Shown here piece by piece: positions 24,809 to 33,508 of a stretch of 64,000 nucleotides of DNA. The stretch is from Muriicola sp041358175 (GTDB taxonomy: Bacteria > Bacteroidota > Bacteroidia > Flavobacteriales > Flavobacteriaceae). Each line of letters opens with the position of its first letter. Within the stretch, counting starts at the first letter, position 1. The notes beneath the pieces were generated by a model. The model made no database searches and was not told the DNA's origin. It saw only the letters and a list, made by a program, of their open reading frames with translations. The DNA is taken from positions 372,001 through 436,000 of the forward strand of contig NZ_JBGKBE010000001.1 in NCBI RefSeq assembly GCF_041358175.1, given 5' to 3'. The translations under genes were made by a program, and so were the position numbers.

Positions 24809-25453
24809 CTAATACGTGATCTCACCTTCGAGTCTCCAGGAACTTATCGTACCAGGACCGTTGGGATCGGGAAGAAAAATGGCGTCTTTAAAGTAAAGTT
24901 CTCCCGTCGCTCCTTCAAACCTGCCTGTGCCAGATAAGATCGTAATAGGTATTCTGTTCCCATTTTCATCTAAGGTGTTGTCAAAAGAACCAGTTAGACC
25001 ATTAGGGTCGGCATCAAAATCGATCGTCAGCGTAACGTATTCTACAGTTGTGATCATATCACCATGAGCCCCTATATAGTTTACATGGAAAATTACATCT
25101 GCGGTATTAGGACCGGTAAGGTTACAGGTTCCCGGCTGAGGTCTTCCATAACTACCCATTTGTATCTTTCCCAAATGAGTCATATTCCCTGAAATAAAAT
25201 TTGTTGGTAAGCTAACTCCTGCCTCCACCGGGTTGCAATCAACAAGGGGTATTGAAAAGTCACCTACATTCGTAAAATTGCCTTTCCAGGCTCGGGTAGC
25301 TGGCTTGGCCTTAGAAGATTTTGCATTTACCGTTGTCAGATTGTCGGCCGGGTCTAAGTCCGCTTCCTGAGTACAGGAAAGGACAAAAACAAAGGCAAAT
25401 AAAGAGGTCCAGGTAATGACAGACCTCAACTTTGTAAAGAATGGTGTTTTCAT
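24809..25453 (-). CDS. Lipoprotein with a small beta-barrel-like domain
   Basis: A signal with a lipobox (V-F-V-L-S-C, Cys about 27) is followed by a linker D-N-L-T-T-V-N-A-K-S-S-K-A-K-P and a beta-rich domain with paired Cys (I-P-L-V-D-C-N and G-T-C-N-L-T) that may bond. G-T-G-R-F-E-G-A-T-G-E-L-Y-F-K near the C-terminus is typical of allene-oxide-cyclase-like barrel folds in secreted proteins. Function is unknown. The leader resembles that of the propeller lipoprotein at 9601. Confidence 0.65.
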   Translation of the reverse strand: MKTPFFTKLRSVITWTSLFAFVFVLSCTQEADLDPADNLTTVNAKSSKAKPATRAWKGNFTNVGDFSIPLVDCNPVEAGVSLPTNFISGNMTHLGKIQMGSYGRPQPGTCNLTGPNTADVIFHVNYIGAHGDMITTVEYVTLTIDFDADPNGLTGSFDNTLDENGNRIPITILSGTGRFEGATGELYFKDAIFLPDPNGPGTISSWRLEGEITY

Positions 25454-25887
25454 TTCGTTGGTATTAAAGGTTAGTAAAAGCTTATAAAACAGCTGTATGT
25501 GCTTCTCAGGCCGTATCAGAAGGGTGCCGGTGAAGTAGTATAAACTACACCAAAATAATAGGGTAAACCCTTTATGCGGATGGATATCCTCTTTTACTGT
25601 CCGAAAGTGAGGATTTACTTACCCAAGGGCATGAATAAGTGTTAAAAATGAGAGTTCAGCATGCGATATGAGAAGGTTATTTTATTGACTTAAAAAGCTT
25701 CTTCCCTCCTTGATAAAGCAAAAGGACCAGAAGCCTCGCGTTGGCGCGAGTTTGTAACTCGTGTCCAAAGTTCTCGCTTCTCAACACTCCGAATACGAAG
25801 CATTCATAGTTCTGTCCGACTAACAAAAACCCCCATCTTCTAATCTCATTTCGCTATATTTAGGCAACCAATTAAACTCTCCGACTC
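25454..25887. other. Intergenic region with one REP-like hairpin pair
   Basis: No gene seen. It contains the leader of the minus-strand gene, a REP-like structure at 25735-25760, and a possible promoter box (TATATTTA) about 35 bp before the ATG at 25888. Confidence 0.5.
25735..25760. repeat. REP-like double hairpin
   Basis: CTCGCG-TTGG-CGCGAG (25735-25750) overlaps GAGTT-TGT-AACTC (25748-25760), so the two hairpins compete. The TTTGTAACTCG word and layout resemble REP elements associated with Y1-type (RAYT) transposases in Bacteroidota. No transposase gene is present in the window. Confidence 0.55.
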
Positions 25888-28800
25888 ATGTCTCAAAAGC
25901 TATTATTTCCCGTGCTACTCCTTTCGGCCTTTACCCTCCTTGCTCAAGAGCAAAAAAAAGATTCCACCGCCTGGGACGTGGCTGATCCCGGTGCTTCCTT
26001 TAATTATAAGAATCATGAATTCACTACCAACGAGGGTAGCTGGATAAACCTGGACGTAAGTCCGGACGGGAAAACCCTGGTTTTTGATATGATGGGGGAT
26101 ATTTATTCCATGCCCATCACCGGTGGCAAAGCAACAGTATTGCGCAGCGGAATCCCGTTTGAGATCCAGCCGCGTTTTAGTCCTGATGGCAAGAAAATAG
26201 CTTTTACCAGTGATGCGGGAGGGGGCGATAATATTTGGATGATGAATGCAGATGGATCAGAAGCCAAAGCGATTACCAAAGAAAAATTCCGTTTACTGAA
26301 CAATCCCTACTGGACCCCCGACGGGAACTACATTGTAGCCAGAAAACACTTTACATCACAGCGCTCTTTGGGTGCCGGCGAGATCTGGCAATATCACCAG
26401 ACCGGGGGTTCCGGGCTGCAATTGACCAAACGAAAAAACGATCAGCAAGATGTAAATGAACCTTGTATATCTCCGGATGGGAAGTATTTATACTACAGTG
26501 AGGACGTGTATCCGGGAGGAAATTTTCAATACAACAAGGATCCCAATAGTCAGATTTATGTCATTAAACGCTATAATTTTGAAACAGGAGAAACAACCAC
26601 CATTACCGGTGGCCCAGGTGGAGCCGCCAGACCACAGGTCTCCAGAGATGGAACAAAATTAGCCTTTGTAAAACGTGTGCGTACCAAAACGGTGCTCTAC
26701 CTCCACGATCTTGAAACCGGGGAAGAATGGCCGCTTATAGACAGCCTGAACAAGGATCAGCAAGAGGCCTGGGCTATTTTTGGCACATATCCCAACTTTA
26801 GCTGGATGCCCGATGACTCGGCCATTGTATTCTGGAATAAAGGCAAGCTCCATAAAATTGACATCAACACATTGGAGGTAACCAACATTCCATTTTCTAT
26901 AGATGCCAGCATTCCCATAGCGGAAACTGTGCATTTTAATAATCCAATCCCGGAGGATGAGTTTACTGCCCTGGTTATCAGGCAGGCAGTGACCTCGCCA
27001 GACGGCAAGCTCTTGGCTTTTAATGCACTGGGCCATCTATGGACCAAAAAATTACCAAACGGTACCCAAAAACGACTGACCAAGGCTACCGACTTTGAAT
27101 TTGAACCTTCCTTTTCCCCGGATGGAAAAGAGCTGGTGTACGTAAGCTGGAATGACGAAAATTTAGGTGCCATACACAAGATTTCCGTAAACGGAGGCAC
27201 ATCAGTAAAGCTCACCGCAGAAAAAGGAAGATACAGAACGCCTGCCTTTAGCCCTTCCGGGCAACAGATCACTTTTAGAAAGGAATCGGGGAATATAGAT
27301 CAGGGTTTTACCTATGACAAAAAACCGGGGATCTATACCATGAATGCTGACGGAAACAACATAAAAAGGCTTATCTCCGAAGGAGAATATCCTCAATTTT
27401 CTGCAGATGGAAAACGCATCTTATACCAGAAAGGGGGCGCCTATTTTGGAAATCTTACCAAGACTATGATGTCTGTCAACCTCAACGGGAAAGACGAAAG
27501 AACACATATAAAATCTAAATACGCCAATCGACTCGTGCCGAGTCCGGATAACAAATGGATTGCATTTACCACCTTACACAAGGCCTATATAGCACCCTTA
27601 TTGCTCCCCGGAAAGGAAATTGATCTGGACAACAAGGCTACCCTGGTGCCAGTCTCTCAGATTGCAAAAGATGCCGGGATCAACCTTCATTGGTCCTCAG
27701 ACAGTAAAACCATTCACTGGACCCTGGGCGACAACTATTTTTCCAATGACATTAAAGACAGGTTTACCTTCTTACCGGGCTCCCCGGAAAAAGTGGGAAA
27801 AATGGATTCTGTAGGGATAAAAGTAGGGGTGATAGCAGAAGTGGATCAACCAAAAGGGAGAATTGCCTTTACCAATGCCAGGATCATCACAATGGAAGAT
27901 GGTGAGGTGATTGAGGAAGGGACCATCCTAGTAAACGGCAACCGCATTGAAAGTATTGGCAATTCGGCGGAAATAGCCATCCCTGGAAATACTAAGGTAT
28001 ACGATATGGCCGGAAAGACCATTATGCCGGGTATCGTTGATGCACATGCCCATATTGGCGGCTTTCGCTATGGCTTATCCACTCAAAAACACTGGCAGTT
28101 ATATGCCAATTTAGCCTATGGGGTTACTACGGCGCACGACCCCTCCGCAAATACAGAGACCATTTTTGCCATGTCTGAAATGATTAAAAGTGGAGAAATG
28201 ACCGGCCCCCGCTTATATTCTACGGGTATCATCTTATACGGGGCAGATGGGGATTTTAAAGCAACGATAAACAGCCTGGAAGATGCCCGCTCTGCCATCA
28301 GGAGGACAAAGGCTTTTGGTGCCCAATCGGTTAAAAGTTATAACCAACCCCGCCGGGAACAGCGGCAGCAGGTAATGCAGGCGGCTCGAGAAATGGGGAT
28401 CAATGTAGTACCTGAAGGGGGTTCTACTTTTTATACCAATATGACCATGATCATGGACGGGCATACCGGGGTGGAGCATAATATTCCTGTGGCCCCGGTG
28501 TACAAGGACGTTTTAGAGCTTTGGAAGACGAGTAATACGGGCTATACCCCAACGCTCATCGTTAATTATGGCGGCATTAACGGAGAGTTTTATTTTTATG
28601 AAAAGGACAAGGTCTGGGAAAATGAAAAATTACTGAAATATACACCAAGGGCGCTGATAGATGCCAGGTCACGGTATAGAATGATGATCCCTGACGAGGA
28701 ATACAAGAACGGACATATTTTGGTTTCCGAAACCGCAAAAGCACTAACCGATGTCGGCGTAAAAGTAAATTTAGGAGCTCATGGCCAATTGCAGGGTCTG

Positions 28801-29178
28801 GGGGCACATTGGGAACTTTGGATGCTACAGCAGGGCGGAATGACCAATATGGAGGCTCTGGAAGCGGCCACCATCAATGGTGCTACGTACATTGGCGCCG
28901 GAGCGGATATAGGCTCTTTAAAAGTCGGGAAAATGGCTGATCTTATTGTTTTGGAAAAGAACCCACTGGATGATATCCGAAATACGAATTCGGTGAGCCA
29001 TACGATGGTCAATGGACGCTTATACGACACTACCACTATGAATGAAATTGGCAATACGGAAAAGTCGAGAACCCAATTTTGGTGGGAAAACAACAAATAT
29101 AATGAGGCCTTCCCCTGGCACGATGCGGCCCAGAGTTTTACTCGTCCGGGCTGTGGGTGTCATGTGGGACATCAATAA
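25888..29178 (+). CDS. TolB-like beta-propeller/amidohydrolase fusion, exported
   Basis: A signal peptide (F-P-V-L-L-L-S-A-F-T-L-L-A-Q) precedes two modules. Residues about 40-650 are a TolB/PD40-type propeller with repeated S-P-D-G-K motifs. Residues about 655-1075 are an amidohydrolase (TIM-barrel) with D-A-H-A-H-I at about 716, a G-V-E-H motif, and the closing L-K-V-G-K-M-A-D-L-I-V-L typical of the family. Such exported fusions are predicted to hydrolyse cyclic amides or peptides; the substrate is unknown. The C-terminus ends S-F-T-R-P-G-C-G-C-H-V-G-H-Q, a Cys/His-rich tail that could bind metal and is unusual. No obvious partner gene adjoins. Confidence 0.85.
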   Translation: MSQKLLFPVLLLSAFTLLAQEQKKDSTAWDVADPGASFNYKNHEFTTNEGSWINLDVSPDGKTLVFDMMGDIYSMPITGGKATVLRSGIPFEIQPRFSPDGKKIAFTSDAGGGDNIWMMNADGSEAKAITKEKFRLLNNPYWTPDGNYIVARKHFTSQRSLGAGEIWQYHQTGGSGLQLTKRKNDQQDVNEPCISPDGKYLYYSEDVYPGGNFQYNKDPNSQIYVIKRYNFETGETTTITGGPGGAARPQVSRDGTKLAFVKRVRTKTVLYLHDLETGEEWPLIDSLNKDQQEAWAIFGTYPNFSWMPDDSAIVFWNKGKLHKIDINTLEVTNIPFSIDASIPIAETVHFNNPIPEDEFTALVIRQAVTSPDGKLLAFNALGHLWTKKLPNGTQKRLTKATDFEFEPSFSPDGKELVYVSWNDENLGAIHKISVNGGTSVKLTAEKGRYRTPAFSPSGQQITFRKESGNIDQGFTYDKKPGIYTMNADGNNIKRLISEGEYPQFSADGKRILYQKGGAYFGNLTKTMMSVNLNGKDERTHIKSKYANRLVPSPDNKWIAFTTLHKAYIAPLLLPGKEIDLDNKATLVPVSQIAKDAGINLHWSSDSKTIHWTLGDNYFSNDIKDRFTFLPGSPEKVGKMDSVGIKVGVIAEVDQPKGRIAFTNARIITMEDGEVIEEGTILVNGNRIESIGNSAEIAIPGNTKVYDMAGKTIMPGIVDAHAHIGGFRYGLSTQKHWQLYANLAYGVTTAHDPSANTETIFAMSEMIKSGEMTGPRLYSTGIILYGADGDFKATINSLEDARSAIRRTKAFGAQSVKSYNQPRREQRQQVMQAAREMGINVVPEGGSTFYTNMTMIMDGHTGVEHNIPVAPVYKDVLELWKTSNTGYTPTLIVNYGGINGEFYFYEKDKVWENEKLLKYTPRALIDARSRYRMMIPDEEYKNGHILVSETAKALTDVGVKVNLGAHGQLQGLGAHWELWMLQQGGMTNMEALEAATINGATYIGAGADIGSLKVGKMADLIVLEKNPLDDIRNTNSVSHTMVNGRLYDTTTMNEIGNTEKSRTQFWWENNKYNEAFPWHDAAQSFTRPGCGCHVGHQ

Positions 29179-29354
29179 AATTATTGCAAGGCTCTCTAAA
29201 CTGAGAATTTTAGAAATAACAGGGGCTGAAGAAAACTTAGAAGAACGATAGGCAAGGTTAGAAGTACGAAGTTAGAGGGGCGAGGAATAAAGTTAAATTG
29301 GAGTTTCCGAAGGTTTTCAGAAATAATTATATCTATACACTTTCCAGATTGTCT

Positions 29355-30224
29355 TCAGGATTTTTTAAACGCTTTCCTTACTCCGGTATAAAGCAATAAC
29401 ACTAAAAAGCCAATTAGCAATCCCAGAATAAATTCATAAAGAAGGTTTGGAATAGCAGAAAACGGATTGTGAAGAAAATCCAGATTATGGGCAAAGATGC
29501 CCCCGGAGACCAGGAGTAAGGCCAGGGTACCGATAACGGATAGCGATTTGATCACCACCGGGAGGGCATTGACAAAAAACCGACCTATCTTATCTGAAAT
29601 ACTGTTGTCTTCCCCGTTTAAGTTGATCAATCGGGTGCCAAACTCATCCATCCGTACTATCAGCGCTACAATGCCGTATACCCCCACCGTAGCCAGCAGG
29701 GCAATAAATGATACCACCAGGATCTGAACCGTTAGTGGCTTGTCTAACACTGTACCCAGGGCAATGATCACAATTTCTATAGAGAGGATAAAATCGGTGA
29801 CAATAGCCGACTTGATCTTCTTTTTTTCCATGGCGAGGATTTCGCTTTTACTTTCAACTTTCAGATCCGCCGGGATATGGGTGTGCTCGTGGGGCACAAA
29901 GTACTCGTATATTTTTTCGGCCCCTTCAAAGGCAAGGTATAGTCCGCCCAACACCAGAATAAGGACCACCATCCAGGGAATAAAAGCGCTGAGTAAAAAG
30001 GCAATGGGCAGGATAATGATCTTGTTGAGGAGGGAACCTTTGGTAATGGCCCAAAGCACCGGGAGTTCCCTTTTGGAGACAAATCCGGAAGCCTTTTCCG
30101 CATTAACAGCCAGATCATCGCCCAGGATACCAGCCGTCTTTTCAGTGGCTATTTTGCTCATGGAAGCAACATCGTCAAGCAGGGTTGCCACATCGTCTAA
30201 AATGGCGAAAAATCCGGAAGCCAT
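29355..30224 (-). CDS. yedI: DUF808 (YedI-like) inner-membrane protein
   Basis: It begins M-A-S-G-F-F-A-I-L-D-D-V-A-T-L-L-D-D-V-A, the strongly conserved start of DUF808, followed by A-E-K-A-S-G-F and about six to seven membrane helices. The G-L-Y-L-A-F-E-G-A-E-K-I segment is also conserved. The 289-residue length is usual. Function is unknown; the family has been suggested to act at the membrane in stress. A TAnnTTTG promoter lies 18 bp upstream. Long antisense frames on the plus strand are noise. Confidence 0.88.
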   Translation of the reverse strand: MASGFFAILDDVATLLDDVASMSKIATEKTAGILGDDLAVNAEKASGFVSKRELPVLWAITKGSLLNKIIILPIAFLLSAFIPWMVVLILVLGGLYLAFEGAEKIYEYFVPHEHTHIPADLKVESKSEILAMEKKKIKSAIVTDFILSIEIVIIALGTVLDKPLTVQILVVSFIALLATVGVYGIVALIVRMDEFGTRLINLNGEDNSISDKIGRFFVNALPVVIKSLSVIGTLALLLVSGGIFAHNLDFLHNPFSAIPNLLYEFILGLLIGFLVLLLYTGVRKAFKKS

Positions 30225-30241
30225 AAGTTATAATTAGGGCT

Positions 30242-30249
30242 CAAATATA
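30242..30249 (-). promoter_or_regulatory. TATATTTG -7 promoter box of the DUF808 gene
   Basis: The coding-strand sequence TATATTTG matches the Bacteroidota TAnnTTTG -7 element and lies 18 bp before the ATG. A -33 TTG was not clearly seen. Confidence 0.55.
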
Positions 30250-30299
30250 TATTATGCGATTTAATAATGAGGTACCGACTTTGCTTTTAAAACTGTAAG

Positions 30300-30376
30300 G
30301 GCAAATTCCAAGCACCAAGCACCAAATTCCAATTCCTTGTTTTGGAATTTGTTATTTGTTATTTGTTATTTGGAAT
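30300..30376. repeat. AAATTCC/GGAATTT inverted words and TTTGTTA tandem repeats
   Basis: CCAAATTCCAATTCC is followed by GGAATTTG and three TTTGTTA heptamers, then GGAATTT. It is the same word set as the tandem CAAATTC array next to the tRNA. Confidence 0.65.
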
Positions 30377-30778
30377 TTATTCCCGTTCCTGACAAAGCTC
30401 AATCAACACTCCATTTGTAGTCTTCGGGTGAAGAAAGGCCACCCATTTATTATCCGCGCCCATTTTTGGTTCCTCGTTGAGAACGGTAAAGCCTTCGCCC
30501 TTCAACCTGGCAATCTCGGCCCTGATATCGTCTACCTCAAAGGCGATATGGTGAATGCCTTCTCCTTTCTTTTCAATAAACTTCGCGATGGGACTGTCTG
30601 CATTAGTCGCTTCCAGCAGTTCGATCTTGTTAGGTCCGGTTTTAAAGAAGGAAGTCTTTACGCCTTCAGAAGCTACTTCTTCCATTTTGTAGTGGGCAGT
30701 GCCAAATAATTGGGCAAAGAGGGCATTGCTCTTTTCCAGGTCTTTTACCGCTATGCCCAGGTGTTCTATTTTTTTCAT
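30377..30778 (-). CDS. mce: Methylmalonyl-CoA epimerase
   Basis: The ATG at 30778 starts M-K-K-I-E-H-L-G-I-A-V-K-D-L-E, the standard start of this VOC-fold enzyme; the frame to 30808 is a non-coding extension. Metal and active-site motifs visible are I-E-H-L-G near the start, G-I-H-H-I-A-F-E-V-D-D-I in the middle, and G-V-L-I-E-L-C-Q-E at the end. The reaction converts (2S)- to (2R)-methylmalonyl-CoA for propionate metabolism. 133 residues is normal. It is divergent from rbfA across a 95-bp region containing GAAGTACGAAGTT-type repeat words. Confidence 0.9.
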   Translation of the reverse strand: MKKIEHLGIAVKDLEKSNALFAQLFGTAHYKMEEVASEGVKTSFFKTGPNKIELLEATNADSPIAKFIEKKGEGIHHIAFEVDDIRAEIARLKGEGFTVLNEEPKMGADNKWVAFLHPKTTNGVLIELCQERE

Positions 30779-30861
30779 CAATTCGTATTTCGCATTTCTA
30801 ACTTCCAACCTCGTACCTCCAACTTCGTACTTCCACCTTCGAAATTACACATTATTCTCCG

Positions 30862-30869
30862 TACTTTTG
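30862..30869 (+). promoter_or_regulatory. TACTTTTG -7 promoter box of rbfA
   Basis: TACTTTTG matches TAnnTTTG and ends only 4 bp before the rbfA ATG at 30874, implying a transcript with almost no leader. Confidence 0.6.
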
Positions 30870-30873
30870 CCCC

Positions 30874-31266
30874 ATGGAAACGCAGCGACAGAAAAAAATA
30901 GCCGGAGTAATCCAGAAGGATCTGGCAGACATCTTGCAGCGTGCCGCTACAGATGGAGGCATGCAGGGGACCATCATCTCAGTTACCAAGGTGAGCGTTA
31001 CCACAGACCTCTCCATCGCAAGGGTTTACGTGAGCGTCTTCCCCAATGCCAAGGGCAAGGAATTGCTTGAAGGGATGAAGGCCCAGCAACCCATGATCAA
31101 ACACACCCTTGCACAGCGAACTAAGAACCAATTGAGGCGAATGCCCGAATTGCACTTTTACCTCGACGATTCCCTGGAATACATAGACGGGATTGAACGC
31201 TCCCTGAAAAAAGGGGAAAACCCCATAGAAAACCCGGACCTCCTCCCCAAGAGAAAGAAATCCTGA
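30874..31266 (+). CDS. rbfA: Ribosome-binding factor A
   Basis: M-E-T-Q-R-Q-K-K-I-A-G-V-I-Q-K-D-L-A-D-I-L-Q matches the N-terminal helix of RbfA, followed by V-T-K-V-S-V-T-T-D-L-S-I-A-R-V-Y-V-S-V-F and the KH-like fold's R-R-M-P-E-L-H-F-Y-L-D-D-S. It binds the 30S subunit and aids late 16S rRNA maturation. 130 residues is normal. The next ATG follows the TGA stop with no gap, so it is coupled to the permease gene, an arrangement seen in other Flavobacteriaceae. Confidence 0.95.
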   Translation: METQRQKKIAGVIQKDLADILQRAATDGGMQGTIISVTKVSVTTDLSIARVYVSVFPNAKGKELLEGMKAQQPMIKHTLAQRTKNQLRRMPELHFYLDDSLEYIDGIERSLKKGENPIENPDLLPKRKKS

Positions 31267-32466
31267 ATGAACTTCCCCTGGTACATCGCCAAGCGCTATG
31301 TGCGCGCCAAAAGCAGCCAGAACGCGGTTAATGTCATCAATTTTATCACCTTCCTGGTTATTGTCATTGGGTCAGCAGCTTTGTTTATCGTACTCTCCGG
31401 CTTTGCCGGACTAAAGACCTTCAGCCTCTCCTTTAGCGAGACCTTTGATCCCTCCCTCAAAGCCGAACCCCTCACAGGGAAATACTTTACCCTTACGGAG
31501 GAACAAAAGAGCCGGCTACGGCAGATTGAGGGCGTCACTACCTTCTCTGCCGAACTGGAAGAACGCGTCTACCTCACCCACAAACAAAAGAGTCATGTTG
31601 CCTGGATAAAAGGAGTTGATTCCTCCTATGCCCGCGCCACCCGTATCGATTCTGCCCTTTATTGGGGAAACTGGGCCATCGATAATCAACAAGGTGTCAT
31701 CGGTCTGGGAATTGCCAATATGCTGGGACTGGTGATCAATGATTACCGAAATCCCCTCATCGTCCTGGCGCCAAAACCAGGGAAAGGCAGTCCCTCCCTT
31801 CAGGCCAAACCTTATAACCAGCTTGCCCTGGTGCCTGCCGGAGTCTATGCGGTGGAAGAAAACCTGGACAGGAAATATGTCTTTACCGACCTGCCTCTGG
31901 TACAGGCCCTTTTAGAGCGTACTCCAAATGAGATCTCAGGAATAAATTTTGAGCTGGCTGCCGATGTTAACCCTGAGGATGCCCGCACAGAAATTGAGCA
32001 AATTCTAGGGACAGGGGTTGTCCTTAAAAACCGGGAAGAACAAAACAGCACCCTTTATCGAATGCTAAATACCGAAAACCTGGCCACTTATCTAATCTTT
32101 ACCCTGGTGCTTATCATTGCATTATTTAACGTTGTTGGGGCCATCATCATGATGATCCTCGACAAGCAACAGAATTCCCGAACCCTCTACAGCCTGGGGA
32201 CAACAGTGAAAGAAATTCGCCGTATCTATTTTTTACAGGGCGTGCTCGTCACTGGGCTAGGAGGCCTGCTTGGTATTTTCCTCGCCTCCCTGCTTATCTG
32301 GTCACAACTCCTTTTTGGATGGCTGAAAATTACGCCTTCCCTGGCTTATCCGGTAGAATACAGGGTCTTTGATGTGCTAATTGTATTGGGAACTATTGTA
32401 GTACTGGGAGTAATCGCCTCTAAGATCGCAAGTAGCAGGGTCAATAAAAAACTTCTGGCAGCCTAG
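31267..32466 (+). CDS. FtsX-type ABC transporter permease (LolC/E-like)
   Basis: The N-terminus M-N-F-P-W-Y-I-A-K-R-Y is the standard start of LolC/LolE-type permeases. There is a first membrane helix at about 22-47, a periplasmic domain of about 220 residues, then three helices from about 275 to the end with the FtsX-core motif T-L-Y-S-L-G-T-T-V-K-E-I-R-R-I-Y-F. It probably forms a lipoprotein-export or similar ABC complex with an ATPase encoded elsewhere. The start touches the rbfA stop. The stop overlaps the convergent dus gene by 4 bp. Confidence 0.85.
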   Translation: MNFPWYIAKRYVRAKSSQNAVNVINFITFLVIVIGSAALFIVLSGFAGLKTFSLSFSETFDPSLKAEPLTGKYFTLTEEQKSRLRQIEGVTTFSAELEERVYLTHKQKSHVAWIKGVDSSYARATRIDSALYWGNWAIDNQQGVIGLGIANMLGLVINDYRNPLIVLAPKPGKGSPSLQAKPYNQLALVPAGVYAVEENLDRKYVFTDLPLVQALLERTPNEISGINFELAADVNPEDARTEIEQILGTGVVLKNREEQNSTLYRMLNTENLATYLIFTLVLIIALFNVVGAIIMMILDKQQNSRTLYSLGTTVKEIRRIYFLQGVLVTGLGGLLGIFLASLLIWSQLLFGWLKITPSLAYPVEYRVFDVLIVLGTIVVLGVIASKIASSRVNKKLLAA

Positions 32467-33455
32467 GCAAACTGGTAGTTCCCAAAAGTTTCCAGGGCTT
32501 CATCAAAGGCGGCAAACACATCAGCAGCCTCATCACTGGTCACCATCTTCATCCGCAATTCTTTGAAATTCGGGATTCCCTTAAAGTAGTTGGTATAGTG
32601 CCTGCGTGTTTCAAAAACCCCCAGCTTTTCCCCTTTCCAGTCGATCGCCATCTGCAGGTGTCTTCTGGCGGCATCCACCCGTTCTTCCATGGTGGGCGGT
32701 GCCATATGGGCGCCGGTTTTAAAATAGTGTTTTACCTCCTTAAAAAACCAGGGGTAACCAATGCTTGCCCTTCCAATCATGGCCCCGTCTAAACCAAATT
32801 CGTCCCGCATTCGCATAGCCGCTTCCGGACTATCTACGTCCCCGTTTCCGAAGACAGGGATATGCATTCGAGGATTATTCTTTACCTCCGCAATAGGTTG
32901 CCAGTCGGCCTCTCCTTTGTACATCTGTGCCCTGGTCCTGCCGTGAATGGCGATGGCCTGGCAGCCCACATCCTGCAGCTTTTCTGCCACCTCTACAATA
33001 CGAATGGAATCATGGTCCCATCCCAATCTGGTTTTTACCGTAACAGGCAATTTAGTGTGCTTTACCATGGCCTCGGTAAGGGAGACCATAAGGTCGATGT
33101 CTTTTAGTATTCCTGCCCCCGCACCTTTGCTCACCACTTTCTTTACCGGGCAGCCAAAGTTGATATCAATAATGTCGGGACCTGATTTTTCCACGATCTC
33201 CACCGACTGCAGCATGGAATCGAGGTTGGCGCCAAAGATTTGAATCCCAACCGGCCGTTCTTTTTCGTATATGTCGAGCTTCATGACGCTTTTGGCAGCA
33301 TCGCGGATCAGACCTTCAGAGGAGATGAATTCCGTATAGACCACATCAGCTCCCTGCTCCTTGCAGAGGGCGCGAAAGGGTGGGTCACTCACATCCTCCA
33401 TGGGAGCGAGTAAGAGCGGAAAATCGGGTAATTGTATGTCTCCTATTTTTGGCAT
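32463..33455 (-). CDS. dusB: tRNA-dihydrouridine synthase
   Basis: The FMN-dependent TIM barrel is clear: L-L-A-P-M-E-D-V-S-D-P-P-F at the start, the catalytic Cys in N-F-G-C-P-V-K-K-V, V-K-T-R-L-G-W-D, H-G-R-T-R-A-Q-M-Y, G-N-G-D-V and I-G-R-A-S-I-G-Y-P-W. It reduces uridine to dihydrouridine in tRNA. The 330-residue length and motif set fit the DusB group. A TAATTTTG promoter box lies 19 bp upstream of the ATG. It is convergent with the permease gene. Confidence 0.93.
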   Translation of the reverse strand: MPKIGDIQLPDFPLLLAPMEDVSDPPFRALCKEQGADVVYTEFISSEGLIRDAAKSVMKLDIYEKERPVGIQIFGANLDSMLQSVEIVEKSGPDIIDINFGCPVKKVVSKGAGAGILKDIDLMVSLTEAMVKHTKLPVTVKTRLGWDHDSIRIVEVAEKLQDVGCQAIAIHGRTRAQMYKGEADWQPIAEVKNNPRMHIPVFGNGDVDSPEAAMRMRDEFGLDGAMIGRASIGYPWFFKEVKHYFKTGAHMAPPTMEERVDAARRHLQMAIDWKGEKLGVFETRRHYTNYFKGIPNFKELRMKMVTSDEAADVFAAFDEALETFGNYQFA

Positions 33456-33474
33456 TTCTATTGCTTCAGGACGG

Positions 33475-33482
33475 CAAAATTA
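33475..33482 (-). promoter_or_regulatory. TAATTTTG -7 promoter box of dusB
   Basis: Coding-strand TAATTTTG matches TAnnTTTG 19 bp before the dusB ATG. Confidence 0.6.
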
Positions 33483-33508
33483 AAAATAAAGCACGAATTA
33501 ACAGGAAT

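Noticed and set aside
29497..30237. Plus-strand frames opposite DUF808
   Set aside because: Antisense noise; the minus-strand protein matches a known family across its whole length.
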